Source: Lentisphaerota bacterium
Lineage (GTDB): Bacteria; Verrucomicrobiota; Kiritimatiellia; RFP12; UBA3636
NCBI GenBank assembly: GCA_012511845.1
Contig: JAAZFF010000274.1
Span: 1-8,071 of the forward strand
DNA: 8,071 bases
Direction of reading: 5' to 3'
This document shows, piece after piece, positions 1-7,115 of the stretch. The notes beneath the pieces were generated by a model, which saw only the letters and a list, made by a program, of their open reading frames with translations, did no database searches and was not told the origin of the DNA. Position 1 is the first letter of the stretch. Every line of letters begins with the position of its first letter. Both the position numbers and the translations under genes were made by a program.

Positions 1-955
1 CATCAGGTGTCATTTCGCTGTCGAGCACTTTGCGGACGGCTTCACAAAGCGGCATTTCAACGCCCAGTGAACCGGCAAGTTGTGTTACAAGCGGACAATT
101 CCAAACACCTTCTGCCACCTGTTTCATCCTTTTTACAATAGAATCAAGACTCTCGCCTTTCCCGAGACGTTCTCCAATACTTCTGTTTCTGCTGTGACGA
201 CTTGTGCAAGTTACGACCAAGTCTCCAATGCCGCTCAGTCCGGCAAATGTTTCAGGTTTTCCTCCCATGGCTGTTCCGAGTCGAGCCATTTCAGCCAGAC
301 CACGTGTTATCAAGGCTGCACGCGAATTATCGCCAAAGCCCATACCATCACTCATACCAACTGCAAGAGCGATTACATTTTTTATGGCCCCTCCCAATTC
401 TACTCCTGTGGAATCATCTGTTGTATAGATTCTGAAATATGGAGCTGACATAATACCCTGCACTCGTTCTGCCTGCTCTATATCTGCTGAGGCTGCGACA
501 ACGGCAGTTGGTATTCTTCGGGCGACCTCTTCAGCGTGTGAGGGTCCGGAAAGAACAGCAACGTTTTGAATACCGAGTATTTTTGAAGCTGTTACGGAAA
601 GCCGTTCGCCTGTTTCCCTGCAGAATCCTTTTGATACGCTTACAACATCTGCATCAACAGGTATAAAGTCTTTAAATTTTCTGCATACATCAGAAAAATA
701 ATGTGATGGAACTGCCAATATTATGAGCTTTGCATTTTGGACAGCCAGCTTTGTGTCAGATGTCCATTCAACTCCTTCTGGTATCCCAATATCCGGCAGA
801 TAGCGACTATTGCACCGTGTCCGGTGTACTTCATCTATATATTCTGCGAATGGTCCCCACATAGTTACATGGCAGCCCTGTTCGAAGAGCATCAGTCCAA
901 GTGCCGTCCCCCAACCGCCATCCCCAACCACACAAACTTTTAATTTATTACTCAT
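1..955 (-). CDS. gpsA: Glycerol-3-phosphate dehydrogenase [NAD(P)+], GpsA (3' end outside window)
   Basis: The enzyme reduces dihydroxyacetone phosphate to sn-glycerol 3-phosphate with NAD(P)H in the cytoplasm, supplying the phospholipid backbone. I translated the minus strand from the ATG at 955-953 and found 318 codons without a stop. The reading frame runs off the left edge, so roughly 15-25 C-terminal residues are missing compared with the usual 330-340. Visible motifs are the Rossmann loop GDGGWG (residues 11-16), AVPSH (81-85), SKG (108-110), SGPSHAEEV (136-144), and the GAIKNVIALAVG block (189-200), whose K192 matches the family's catalytic lysine. Further on are the GDNSRAALITRGL (208-220) and SGIGDL (241-246) blocks. 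The Rossmann loop has Asp at its second position where Ala, Gly or Ser is common. The ribosome site is weak: GGAG lies about 12 bases upstream. It follows plsY by 55 bases on the same strand, a widespread pairing. Identification is secure. Confidence 0.96.
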   Translation of the reverse strand, partial: MSNKLKVCVVGDGGWGTALGLMLFEQGCHVTMWGPFAEYIDEVHRTRCNSRYLPDIGIPEGVEWTSDTKLAVQNAKLIILAVPSHYFSDVCRKFKDFIPVDADVVSVSKGFCRETGERLSVTASKILGIQNVAVLSGPSHAEEVARRIPTAVVAASADIEQAERVQGIMSAPYFRIYTTDDSTGVELGGAIKNVIALAVGMSDGMGFGDNSRAALITRGLAEMARLGTAMGGKPETFAGLSGIGDLVVTCTSRHSRNRSIGERLGKGESLDSIVKRMKQVAEGVWNCPLVTQLAGSLGVEMPLCEAVRKVLDSEMTPD

Positions 956-1010
956 AATTTTTCCATACTCCACTCAGCTATTACTTTCTAAACACTGATT
1001 TATAGCAGCC

Positions 1011-1667
1011 CTATTCTTGACTGCTTTTCCTGGAGCGCGAAAAATCAAACCTGTTTTCGTTCCCGTTGATAAGTCTGACAATATTTTTTCGATGTTTCAG
1101 AACAATCAGAACAGCCAAGAGAGTTATTGTTGCCGGAGCTATGTATCGAGGTTCGGCAGAATTATCCAAAAACCACACCGACACCGCTACAACACACGCT
1201 GCAGTAATAGACCCGATAGAAACATATCGTGTAATTAAAAAGAAAACTATCCATACTACAAGCCCGATCAAAGCGGACCACGGTGCCACACCGACGGCAA
1301 CTCCGAGACCTGAAGCAACGCCTTTTCCGCCTTTGAAGTTCAAGAAAACGGGAAAAGAATGACCTGTCAATACTAAAATTCCACATAGCAGGATTGTATA
1401 AATATGAACAGGTGTGTTGAAGCCGAACGAGTACCATATGCTCCAAGGAATTACACAAGTAGCTGCTATTCCTTTTGAAAAGTCCAATAAAAATGTAATT
1501 ATGCCCAGTTTCCTGCCTAAAGTTCTATAAACGTTTGTAGCCCCTATATTACCGCTGCCTGAATTCCTGATATCAATGCCGCGAGACAATCCTATCAAGT
1601 ATCCAAAAGGAATCGAGCCGACTACATACGACATTATACCGGCTGTTATGTACCCCATAGTTATCAT
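1011..1667 (-). CDS. plsY: Acyl-phosphate:glycerol-3-phosphate acyltransferase PlsY
   Basis: This inner-membrane enzyme transfers an acyl group from acyl-phosphate to the sn-1 position of glycerol 3-phosphate, giving lysophosphatidate, the first acylation step of phospholipid synthesis. The 218-residue protein is near the normal family length and strongly hydrophobic. All three family motifs are present: GSGNIGATN (residues 37-45), KGGKG (112-116) in the FPVFLNFKGGKGVA block, and HRKNIVRLINGNE (192-204). Membrane segments fall roughly at 5-27, 52-76, 88-107, 125-145, 150-167 and 176-191. The start at 1667 is preferred over the ATG three codons later because AAAGGGAG sits 5 bases upstream of it. 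The short polar tail (206-218) is unremarkable. It precedes gpsA, which makes its substrate, and is divergent from the gene at 1812. Confidence 0.96.
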   Translation of the reverse strand: MITMGYITAGIMSYVVGSIPFGYLIGLSRGIDIRNSGSGNIGATNVYRTLGRKLGIITFLLDFSKGIAATCVIPWSIWYSFGFNTPVHIYTILLCGILVLTGHSFPVFLNFKGGKGVASGLGVAVGVAPWSALIGLVVWIVFFLITRYVSIGSITAACVVAVSVWFLDNSAEPRYIAPATITLLAVLIVLKHRKNIVRLINGNENRFDFSRSRKSSQE

Positions 1668-1672
1668 TTTAT

Positions 1673-1680
1673 CTCCCTTT
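1673..1680 (-). promoter_or_regulatory. Ribosome binding site of plsY
   Basis: AAAGGGAG on the minus strand, 5 bases before the ATG at 1667. It decides between two in-frame ATG codons, residues 1 and 4, in favour of the first. Confidence 0.75.
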
Positions 1681-1702
1681 GATTAAAAACAGAAGAGAAT
1701 TG

Positions 1703-1711
1703 ATAGTAGCA
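1703..1711 (-). promoter_or_regulatory. Possible extended -10 promoter element for plsY-gpsA
   Basis: The minus strand reads TGCTACTAT, an extended -10 type (TG-N-hexamer) with four of six bases matching TATAAT. Initiation just downstream would give a leader of roughly 30 bases before plsY. No convincing -35 hexamer is present, only a T-rich stretch upstream. This is pattern matching in the 144-base divergent spacer and is weakly supported. Confidence 0.28.
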
Positions 1712-1788
1712 CAACTTCACCTGCAAAAAAAATAAGAAACTGCTTTTTAGTTGATGAAACAAATAATTCTCCCCTTCACACTTGTCAA

Positions 1789-1794
1789 TACAAT
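1789..1794 (+). promoter_or_regulatory. Possible -10 element for the plus-strand operon
   Basis: TACAAT matches the -10 consensus at five of six positions and lies 17 bases before the ATG at 1812. The -35 candidate, TTCTCC at 1767-1772 with a 16-base spacer, is poor. If real, transcription would begin near 1800, so the alternative TTG start at 1782 would not be in the message. That agrees with choosing 1812 as the start of the next gene. Confidence 0.25.
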
Positions 1795-1811
1795 ATGGTA
1801 ACATATCGGGC

Positions 1812-2675
1812 ATGTTACTCGCTATTAACAAAAGAAAAATATTTTCTATCCGCCTTGAAATAATTTCGGTCATGGCAGTTGTTTTTCTGTTTGCAACTTT
1901 CGCCAGCGCCTTTAATGACAAGGTGGGGTTTGAGCGCTTTACTCCGATTCTTGAGCGTAACATTTTTGGACCTCCTCCACCCGTAGTGCAGACTAATGCG
2001 GTTGATGACATCAAGCTGACAGAACTTGAAGATCTGGATATCATCCCCCCTGGATTTGAAAATGTAAGAGTAACACTTATATCGCGCTTCAATGGTATAC
2101 CGGCAGCAGGATTCAATGACCAGGGTTCGCAAACATCTTATTACCTGTTGGAAGGTCAGAAATTTGAAGATTTTGAACTGCTCCATGTAGACCTTGAAAA
2201 AGCAATGATCAGGTTGAAACGTCAGGATTTTGAAATGGAGCTGCCACTCTGGATAAATCCGGCAACAACGAATCAGGCGGATGTAACAACTTTTGGTATG
2301 CCGGCAGGCAGTCAGCCGCAAGTCGGGGCACCCGTCGTCACTGCCGTCAGAGATTCCCGGAGCAGGATTCCGAGACCTGACTCAACTTCCCGCGACAGGA
2401 GACGGATGGATGAAGAACGCGCAGAGTGGCGGGCTGAAGCATTGAAGCGCAGAGAGGAAGCCCGGAGGAAGCGGCAGGAGGAAATGGCTGCCATGACACC
2501 GGAGGAACGCGAACAACGCCTGCGCGATATTAATACAGACATAATTATAAAAAATCAGGGACCTCCGCTACCCATTGAATTGAACGAACGCGATATGAAA
2601 AAACTATCAGATGCAGGTTTCGACATCCCCGGATTCAATCCAGAAACAGAAAAGAAAACTGATGCTGAAAAGTAA
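1812..2675 (+). CDS. Membrane-anchored protein with GspC homology-region-like domain and charged C-terminal tail
   Basis: I read 287 residues from the ATG at 1812. The frame also opens at a TTG at 1782, but that has no ribosome site and adds nothing to the domain. Residues 1-15 are basic and are followed by a membrane segment at about 16-34, giving a single-pass anchor with the bulk of the protein in the periplasm. Residues 46-147 resemble the homology region of GspC, the inner-membrane clamp of type II secretion: LERNIFG (48-53 core), then a beta pattern around VRVTLISRFNG (85-95), YYLLEGQKFEDFELLHVD (110-127) and MIRLKRQDFEMELPL (132-146). There is no PDZ or coiled-coil region of the usual GspC type. 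After a Pro/Ser-rich linker comes a very charged Arg/Glu helix (about 193-240), probably a single alpha helix or coiled coil, then a polar end. It is first in the apparent operon. The GspC relationship is an inference from pattern; a PilP-like role is also possible. Confidence 0.72.
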   Translation: MLLAINKRKIFSIRLEIISVMAVVFLFATFASAFNDKVGFERFTPILERNIFGPPPPVVQTNAVDDIKLTELEDLDIIPPGFENVRVTLISRFNGIPAAGFNDQGSQTSYYLLEGQKFEDFELLHVDLEKAMIRLKRQDFEMELPLWINPATTNQADVTTFGMPAGSQPQVGAPVVTAVRDSRSRIPRPDSTSRDRRRMDEERAEWRAEALKRREEARRKRQEEMAAMTPEEREQRLRDINTDIIIKNQGPPLPIELNERDMKKLSDAGFDIPGFNPETEKKTDAEK

Positions 2676-2678
2676 AGG
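2674..2678 (+). promoter_or_regulatory. Ribosome binding site of the nucleoside kinase gene
   Basis: AAAGG overlaps the stop codon of the preceding gene and ends 6 bases before the ATG at 2685. Termination on the first gene therefore happens on the ribosome site of the second, which favours coupled translation. Confidence 0.65.
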
Positions 2679-2684
2679 TACAGA

Positions 2685-4364
2685 ATGAGTAATTGGGCAA
2701 TTTACATAACTACACATTTAACTAAACAACCGCAGATGCGCCGTCCCGGCACATTTGTATGGGAAACGATACCGCAGACCGATGATGAGGGTATGCCTTT
2801 TTTAGGTGCACTGGTTAACAACGAAGCGGTATCCCTGCAGGCACGGCTTGATATGAGCTGCACCGTAAAAGGACTTACATCAAAAGACCCTGAAGGATGG
2901 TTGATTTTACGTCGTTCGATGTGCTTCCTTCTCAGCATGGCTGCTCACACCGCTTTGCATGATGCAAGACTGCGGGTAATGCACTCTATCGGCGACGGAA
3001 TGTTTTTCGTCCTCAGGGAAAATGGAGGCGATTCAATGCAGCCGCCCTCGCCTGAGAGTCTGAAGATTTTAGAAAAAACGATGCATTCGATTGTTCAGTC
3101 CGACAAGCCGATAATGTGTTCGCATCGCTCATACGAGGAAGCTGTAAAACTTTTCACAGATACCGGGCAGCTTGACAAAGTCAGCCTGCTGCGTCACATC
3201 AATACTCCATCGGTAAGAATTTTCCAGTGCGGTGATTCCTCAGATCTGGATCAGGGACCTATAGTCAGCCGTACAGGAATCCTTGGCTCGTTTAAACTTG
3301 TACCGTATGAAAACGGATGCATGATGATGATGCCTCCACTGGAAGACCCATCGAAGATATCTGAGTTCGTCCCCTTCCCCGAATTGATGAGAGTTCATCG
3401 TGAACATTCAAAATGGGGCGAGGATATGGATATACAGGGAGTGGGGCAGCTCAATGATGCAGTGTACAAGTTGCAGATAAGCGATATTATCCAAATGTCT
3501 GAGGCGCTTCACGACAAAAACTTCACAGAAATCGCAAACATGATAACTGAGAAGACCCCGGTACCGCGGGTTATATTAATAGCCGGACCTTCCTGCGCCG
3601 GCAAAACTACTTCTGCAAAGCGCCTCGGAATACACTTGAGAGTCAACGGAAGACGCCCTGTTTTAATATCTACAGACGACTATTTCGTGGGAACAAGCGC
3701 AAACCCTGTTGATGAGGATGGGAACCCCGACTTCGAGCACGTTGACGCTGTTGATATCAAAATGTTCAACGAACATTTAACAGCCCTGTTAAATGGTGAA
3801 ACAATAAAACGACGCAAATTTGACTTCAGGCAACAGTCTCCGGTTTTCACTGATGAGGAAATGCACCTGGATCGGAACAGTGTACTTATAGTAGAAGGCA
3901 TACATGGGCTCAACCCGATCCTTACGGAAAGTGTTCCAAGGGAAGATAAGTTCCTGATTTTCCTTAGTGCCCTGACGCAAATGGGAATTGATGACGGAAA
4001 TGTTCTCTCTACCACCGATAACAGACTGATGCGGCGCATAGTTCGCGATCATCTTTTCCGTGGTCATTCAGCACTTGCCACAATTAGAATGTGGCCTTCG
4101 GTCAGGCGTGGAGAAGAACGATGGATTTTCCCTTATCAGGACATGGCTGATGTGTCACTGAACACCGCACTCGATTATGAAGTAGCAGTATTACGCCCGT
4201 ATGTTGAACCTCTGCTTGCTGAAATAAAACCGTATGATCCGGAGTACACCATAGCAAGGCGTATACAGAAGGTGCTGACTAATTTTCATTCAATACTGCC
4301 AACTGCAGTCCCGGGTGATTCAATATTGCGAGAATATATAGGAGGAAGTCTTCTGAAATATTAA
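2685..4364 (+). CDS. Uridine kinase-like nucleoside kinase fused to a ThrRS-like (TGS/SAD) N-terminal region
   Basis: The C-terminal half (about 290-505) is a P-loop kinase of the uridine kinase/phosphoribulokinase family, expected to phosphorylate a nucleoside such as uridine with a nucleoside triphosphate in the cytoplasm. Its landmarks are Walker A GPSCAGKT (301-308), STDDYF (329-334), LIVEGIHGLNP (401-411), RRIVRDHLFRG (450-460) and WPSVRRGEERWIFP (470-483). The N-terminal half resembles the TGS and second additional domain of threonyl-tRNA synthetase: VNNE (44-47), HTALH (88-92, an HxxxH), SIGDGMFF (101-108), SYEEAVKLF (149-157) and DLDQGP (187-192). At 559 residues it matches the long fused kinases of many anaerobes, not the roughly 210-residue Udk. 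The Cys and His that complete the ThrRS editing metal site are replaced by D189 and I193. The true substrate is not fixed by sequence. It starts 9 bases after the preceding stop. Confidence 0.88.
   Translation: MSNWAIYITTHLTKQPQMRRPGTFVWETIPQTDDEGMPFLGALVNNEAVSLQARLDMSCTVKGLTSKDPEGWLILRRSMCFLLSMAAHTALHDARLRVMHSIGDGMFFVLRENGGDSMQPPSPESLKILEKTMHSIVQSDKPIMCSHRSYEEAVKLFTDTGQLDKVSLLRHINTPSVRIFQCGDSSDLDQGPIVSRTGILGSFKLVPYENGCMMMMPPLEDPSKISEFVPFPELMRVHREHSKWGEDMDIQGVGQLNDAVYKLQISDIIQMSEALHDKNFTEIANMITEKTPVPRVILIAGPSCAGKTTSAKRLGIHLRVNGRRPVLISTDDYFVGTSANPVDEDGNPDFEHVDAVDIKMFNEHLTALLNGETIKRRKFDFRQQSPVFTDEEMHLDRNSVLIVEGIHGLNPILTESVPREDKFLIFLSALTQMGIDDGNVLSTTDNRLMRRIVRDHLFRGHSALATIRMWPSVRRGEERWIFPYQDMADVSLNTALDYEVAVLRPYVEPLLAEIKPYDPEYTIARRIQKVLTNFHSILPTAVPGDSILREYIGGSLLKY
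4341..4345 (+). promoter_or_regulatory. Strong GGAGG near the end of the kinase gene, possible distal ribosome site of hisD
   Basis: GGAGG (in AGGAGGAAG) lies inside the last codons of the kinase gene, 35 bases before the hisD ATG. This is too far for normal use, and no ATG lies at the right spacing from it. The segment between can fold into a hairpin (4353-4375), which would reduce the effective distance to 12 bases. No other purine-rich GG motif precedes hisD. The Gly-Gly codons alone could explain the sequence. Confidence 0.35.
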
Positions 4365-4375
4365 AATATTTTCAG
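4353..4375 (+). other. AU-rich inverted repeat spanning the kinase stop codon
   Basis: The left arm CTGAAATAT and right arm ATATTTTCAG are complementary apart from one bulged T, leaving a loop of about four bases. The repeat contains the TAA stop of the kinase gene and ends 5 bases before the hisD ATG. It has a weak A/T-rich stem and no T-run after it, so it is not a convincing intrinsic terminator. An RNA structure affecting hisD translation is a possible role. Confidence 0.4.
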
Positions 4376-4380
4376 ATAGA

Positions 4381-5694
4381 ATGAATAAAATGAATATTGC
4401 GATTGTTGACTGGACACCGGAAAGCAGCTCAGAGCAAGTAGAGACATTTTTGGAACGCCCCGCATTTTCAGCCAAAGCAGAAGAGGCGGCATCCTCTCTC
4501 CTCTCAGATATCAGGGAACGAGGGGAGACAGGCATTCTAGATGCAATAAAGAAGTTTGAGGGTCTGTCCCTGAGTTCGGAGGAGTTGCGCATATCAGACG
4601 AGGAATTTGCCGGGGCAGAAAATCTTGTTCCAGAAGATATAAAGAAATTGATTCGTGATGCCCACAGGCGTGTAACTGATTTTTCCAGAAAATCGCTCCG
4701 TCCGGATTGGTCGACAAACACTCCGCACGGCGGATCTCTTGGAGAAAGATTTTTACCCTTTGAGCGAGTTGGTGTTTATGTGCCCGGGGGAACTGCTCCT
4801 CTGGCGTCAACCGTTATAATGACAGCAACACTGGCTCAAGTCGCTGGTGTGAAAGAAATCGTTGCCTGTACTCCTGCCGATAAAAACAAGCAGATAGCAC
4901 CTGCCATACTTTATGCAATGAAGCTGGCTGGCGTTACTGAAGCTTACAGGGTTGGAGGCATACAGGCTATCGGCCTGATGGCATACGGAACAGAATACTG
5001 CAAACCTGTACTGAAAATAGCCGGTCCGGGAGGAGCGTATGTAACTGCTGCAAAACGGCAGGTATATGGAGTTGTAGCACTCGACCTGGTTGCAGGGCCA
5101 AGTGAAATAGCTGTTCTGGCAGATGACACTGCCAACCCTGAATTTGTTGCAGCCGATTTGCTGTCCCAGGCTGAGCATGGTACGGGAGAAGAGAAGGCAC
5201 TCCTGGTAACAGATTCCAGAAAGCTTGCTGAAAAAGTTGCTGCGGCTATTTCGAGGCAGACATGTGAGCTTACGCGCTCACAGTTGGTCAACAATGTTGT
5301 AAACAATAATGGAATATTGCTGGTTGTAGCCCCTACTATTCAAGATGGAATGAGTCTAGTAAACCAATTTGCCCCGGAACACTTTGAAGTTATGGTAAAA
5401 GACGCAGAACGCGTTGCACTGGATGCTTCTTGTGCCGGTGCTGTTTTTGTTGGCGAATGGACTCCTGAGTCCGTTGGAGATTTTGCTGCCGGTCCAAGTC
5501 ATGTACTACCCACCGGGGGGGCTGCGAAGATGTTCTCCGGTTTAACGGCAGATGATTTTCGCCGCAGGGTAAGCCAGGTGCATTATGTTAAAGAAGATCT
5601 GCGGGAAGCTCTTCCTATAATCAAGATGTTTGGTGAAATTGAAGGCTTGGACGGACATTACAAATCCGCCGCAATAAGATTCGATGAACAATAA
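4381..5694 (+). CDS. hisD: Histidinol dehydrogenase HisD
   Basis: HisD is a zinc enzyme of the cytoplasm that oxidises L-histidinol through histidinal to L-histidine with two NAD+, the last two steps of histidine synthesis. The 437-residue protein is of normal length (about 430). Residues equivalent to the E. coli zinc ligands are present: Q263 and H266 in LLSQAEHG, D367 in GDFAAG, and H426 in EGLDGH. The catalytic pair is E333-H334 in APEHFE. Other signatures are YVPGGTAP (133-140), VGGIQAIGLMAYGTE (191-205), LDLVAGPSE (234-242) and HVLPT (374-378). Two usually conserved Asn positions differ: GPGG at 215-218 instead of GPGN, and GPSHV at 371-375 instead of GPNHV or GTNHV. An ATG three codons on (4390) is an alternative start, and neither has a nearby Shine-Dalgarno. 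No other his gene is in view. It lies 16 bases after the kinase gene. Confidence 0.95.
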   Translation: MNKMNIAIVDWTPESSSEQVETFLERPAFSAKAEEAASSLLSDIRERGETGILDAIKKFEGLSLSSEELRISDEEFAGAENLVPEDIKKLIRDAHRRVTDFSRKSLRPDWSTNTPHGGSLGERFLPFERVGVYVPGGTAPLASTVIMTATLAQVAGVKEIVACTPADKNKQIAPAILYAMKLAGVTEAYRVGGIQAIGLMAYGTEYCKPVLKIAGPGGAYVTAAKRQVYGVVALDLVAGPSEIAVLADDTANPEFVAADLLSQAEHGTGEEKALLVTDSRKLAEKVAAAISRQTCELTRSQLVNNVVNNNGILLVVAPTIQDGMSLVNQFAPEHFEVMVKDAERVALDASCAGAVFVGEWTPESVGDFAAGPSHVLPTGGAAKMFSGLTADDFRRRVSQVHYVKEDLREALPIIKMFGEIEGLDGHYKSAAIRFDEQ

Positions 5695-5717
5695 AAGAAA
5701 TACCGTTAAAACATAAA

Positions 5718-7097
5718 TTGAACCCGTACACACCAGTTTCATTAATATCAGATTCATTAACATGGCCGATTGTAGTTCTAATTCTGGCAATAATAACAAA
5801 TGCTTTTTTTGCTGCTTCAGAAATAGCTTTTATATCCCTTAACAAATCAAAAGTTCGTAAACTGGCAGAGGATGGTGATCGCATCGCCGGGATGATGTTG
5901 AGTTTCATTGATGAGCCCGGACGTTTCCTTTCTACTATTCAGATAGGCGTGACTCTCGCTGGCTTTATGGCTTCAGCTTTTGCAGCTGTTACCTTTGCCG
6001 GACCGGCTGCCGAATGGATAAGAGAAAGAAGCTGGTGCACGGTTTCTGAATCATTGGCTAAAAATTTTACAACCATATTCGTCACTATGGCACTTTCTTT
6101 CGTAATGCTTATTTTCGGAGAGCTCGTTCCAAAGCGAATTGCAGTGCGATATAGCGAGTGGCTTGCCAGGACAACAGTAAAACCGTTAAAATTCATTTCA
6201 ACAATAACTTCACCATTCGTTACTTTCCTGGATTTTTCAACCAACCTTACGTTGAAACTGCTCAGGATTAAACCGGACAATGCCAGCGGCCATATTACTG
6301 AAGAAGAAATCAGGATGATGGTTGATCTTGGCGGTGCCAGCGGAACAATAGAGCCGCAGGAAAAGGAAATGATCGAGAACGTCTTTGAGTTCAACAACAA
6401 GACGGCTGATGAAATAATGGTTCACCGCAAAGATATTATAGCAATAAGCATTGATATAGGTGAGGCCGAATGCAGGGAAATGATGCGCGACTGCGAATTC
6501 ACGCGTATACCGGTATATGAAGGAACTATAGATAATATACAGGGCATACTTAATACCCGTGACTACCTGATTAAAGCACTCGATGAACCGCACCCGAAAA
6601 TTCGGGAACTTATAAGAAAACCTTTTTTTGTACCTGAAACCATACTCACTGATCTTTTGTTCCGTCAAATGCAAAAAAACAAACATTCAATAGCAGTGGT
6701 ACTTGACGAATTTGGAGGTACTTCTGGAATTGTTTCGATGGAAGATTTGCTAGAAGAAATTGTCGGCGAAATTTACGACGAATACGATGTTAACGATGTA
6801 CCCGTCAAAATTGAAAAACTGTCGGATAACGATTTCAGGATGCAGGGAGAAACAGACATTGATGCTGCGGCAGAAGTATTGGGTATCGAAATTGATGATG
6901 AAGACTTCAATACAATAGGTGGATTTGTTTTTGCCAAACTCAACCATGTTCCCGTTGTAGGAACCAAACTTGAAGTTCCGGAATTATTTTTGGAATTCAC
7001 CGTCGAAAAGATGGATGGGCATCGTGTAGACACTGTATTAGTGCGCAAGGTCAACAAACCTGAAACCGGGAACGGTGAAGAAGGCGGAGATGATTAA
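5718..7097 (+). CDS. CNNM/CBS/CorC-domain membrane protein (HlyC/CorC family, formerly UPF0053)
   Basis: Members of this family sit in the inner membrane and are linked to magnesium or other cation efflux and homeostasis; 'hemolysin' labels are historical. The N-terminal CNNM (DUF21) domain covers about 16-190, with membrane segments near 16-38, 73-96 and 117-136, the NAFFAASEIAF signature (28-38) and GELVPKR (134-140). A cytoplasmic CBS pair follows at about 230-350, including FTRIPVYEG (261-269) and DEFGGTSGIVSMEDLLEEIVGEI split across 330-352, a likely adenine-nucleotide sensor. The CorC_HlyC domain lies at about 362-445 with DFNTIGGFVF (396-405), then a short acidic tail. At 459 residues it is a typical full-length member. 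The start is a TTG. The nearest ATG, at 5762, is out of frame, and no earlier in-frame ATG or GTG exists before the stop at 5685. No Shine-Dalgarno is visible. It lies 23 bases after hisD. The transported ion is not predictable. Confidence 0.9.
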   Translation: MNPYTPVSLISDSLTWPIVVLILAIITNAFFAASEIAFISLNKSKVRKLAEDGDRIAGMMLSFIDEPGRFLSTIQIGVTLAGFMASAFAAVTFAGPAAEWIRERSWCTVSESLAKNFTTIFVTMALSFVMLIFGELVPKRIAVRYSEWLARTTVKPLKFISTITSPFVTFLDFSTNLTLKLLRIKPDNASGHITEEEIRMMVDLGGASGTIEPQEKEMIENVFEFNNKTADEIMVHRKDIIAISIDIGEAECREMMRDCEFTRIPVYEGTIDNIQGILNTRDYLIKALDEPHPKIRELIRKPFFVPETILTDLLFRQMQKNKHSIAVVLDEFGGTSGIVSMEDLLEEIVGEIYDEYDVNDVPVKIEKLSDNDFRMQGETDIDAAAEVLGIEIDDEDFNTIGGFVFAKLNHVPVVGTKLEVPELFLEFTVEKMDGHRVDTVLVRKVNKPETGNGEEGGDD

Positions 7098-7115
7098 AAC
7101 AACTGGGATATAGGT

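Noticed and set aside
942..972. A tiny Met-Glu-Lys-Leu-stop frame overlapping the gpsA ATG, as a possible leader peptide
   Set aside because: Its GGAG is one base from its ATG, too close for initiation. Four codons with an overlapping stop easily occur by chance.
80..998. Several plus-strand reading frames of 60-120 codons
   Set aside because: They lie antisense to gpsA, whose minus-strand translation shows all the family motifs. Their Cys/Ser/His-rich products look like shadow translations.
1664..2116. A 150-codon minus-strand frame whose stop overlaps the plsY start by four bases, mimicking a coupled upstream gene
   Set aside because: It is mostly antisense to the GspC-like gene, and its product is low-complexity and Ser-rich with no family features. 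The plsY ribosome site is adequate by itself.
3321..3332. Tandem ATG x4 in the kinase gene
   Set aside because: It encodes four Met at residues 213-216, in a hydrophobic strand of the ThrRS-like region. It is too short to be a meaningful repeat.
4353..4375. The inverted repeat as an intrinsic terminator after the kinase gene
   Set aside because: The stem is A/T-rich with no G+C core and no following T-run, and hisD begins 5 bases later on the same strand.
5515..5521. Run of seven G in hisD as a possible frameshift or slippage site
   Set aside because: The reading frame stays intact and family-like on both sides (HVLPTGG then AAKMFSGL), so no frameshift is present or needed.
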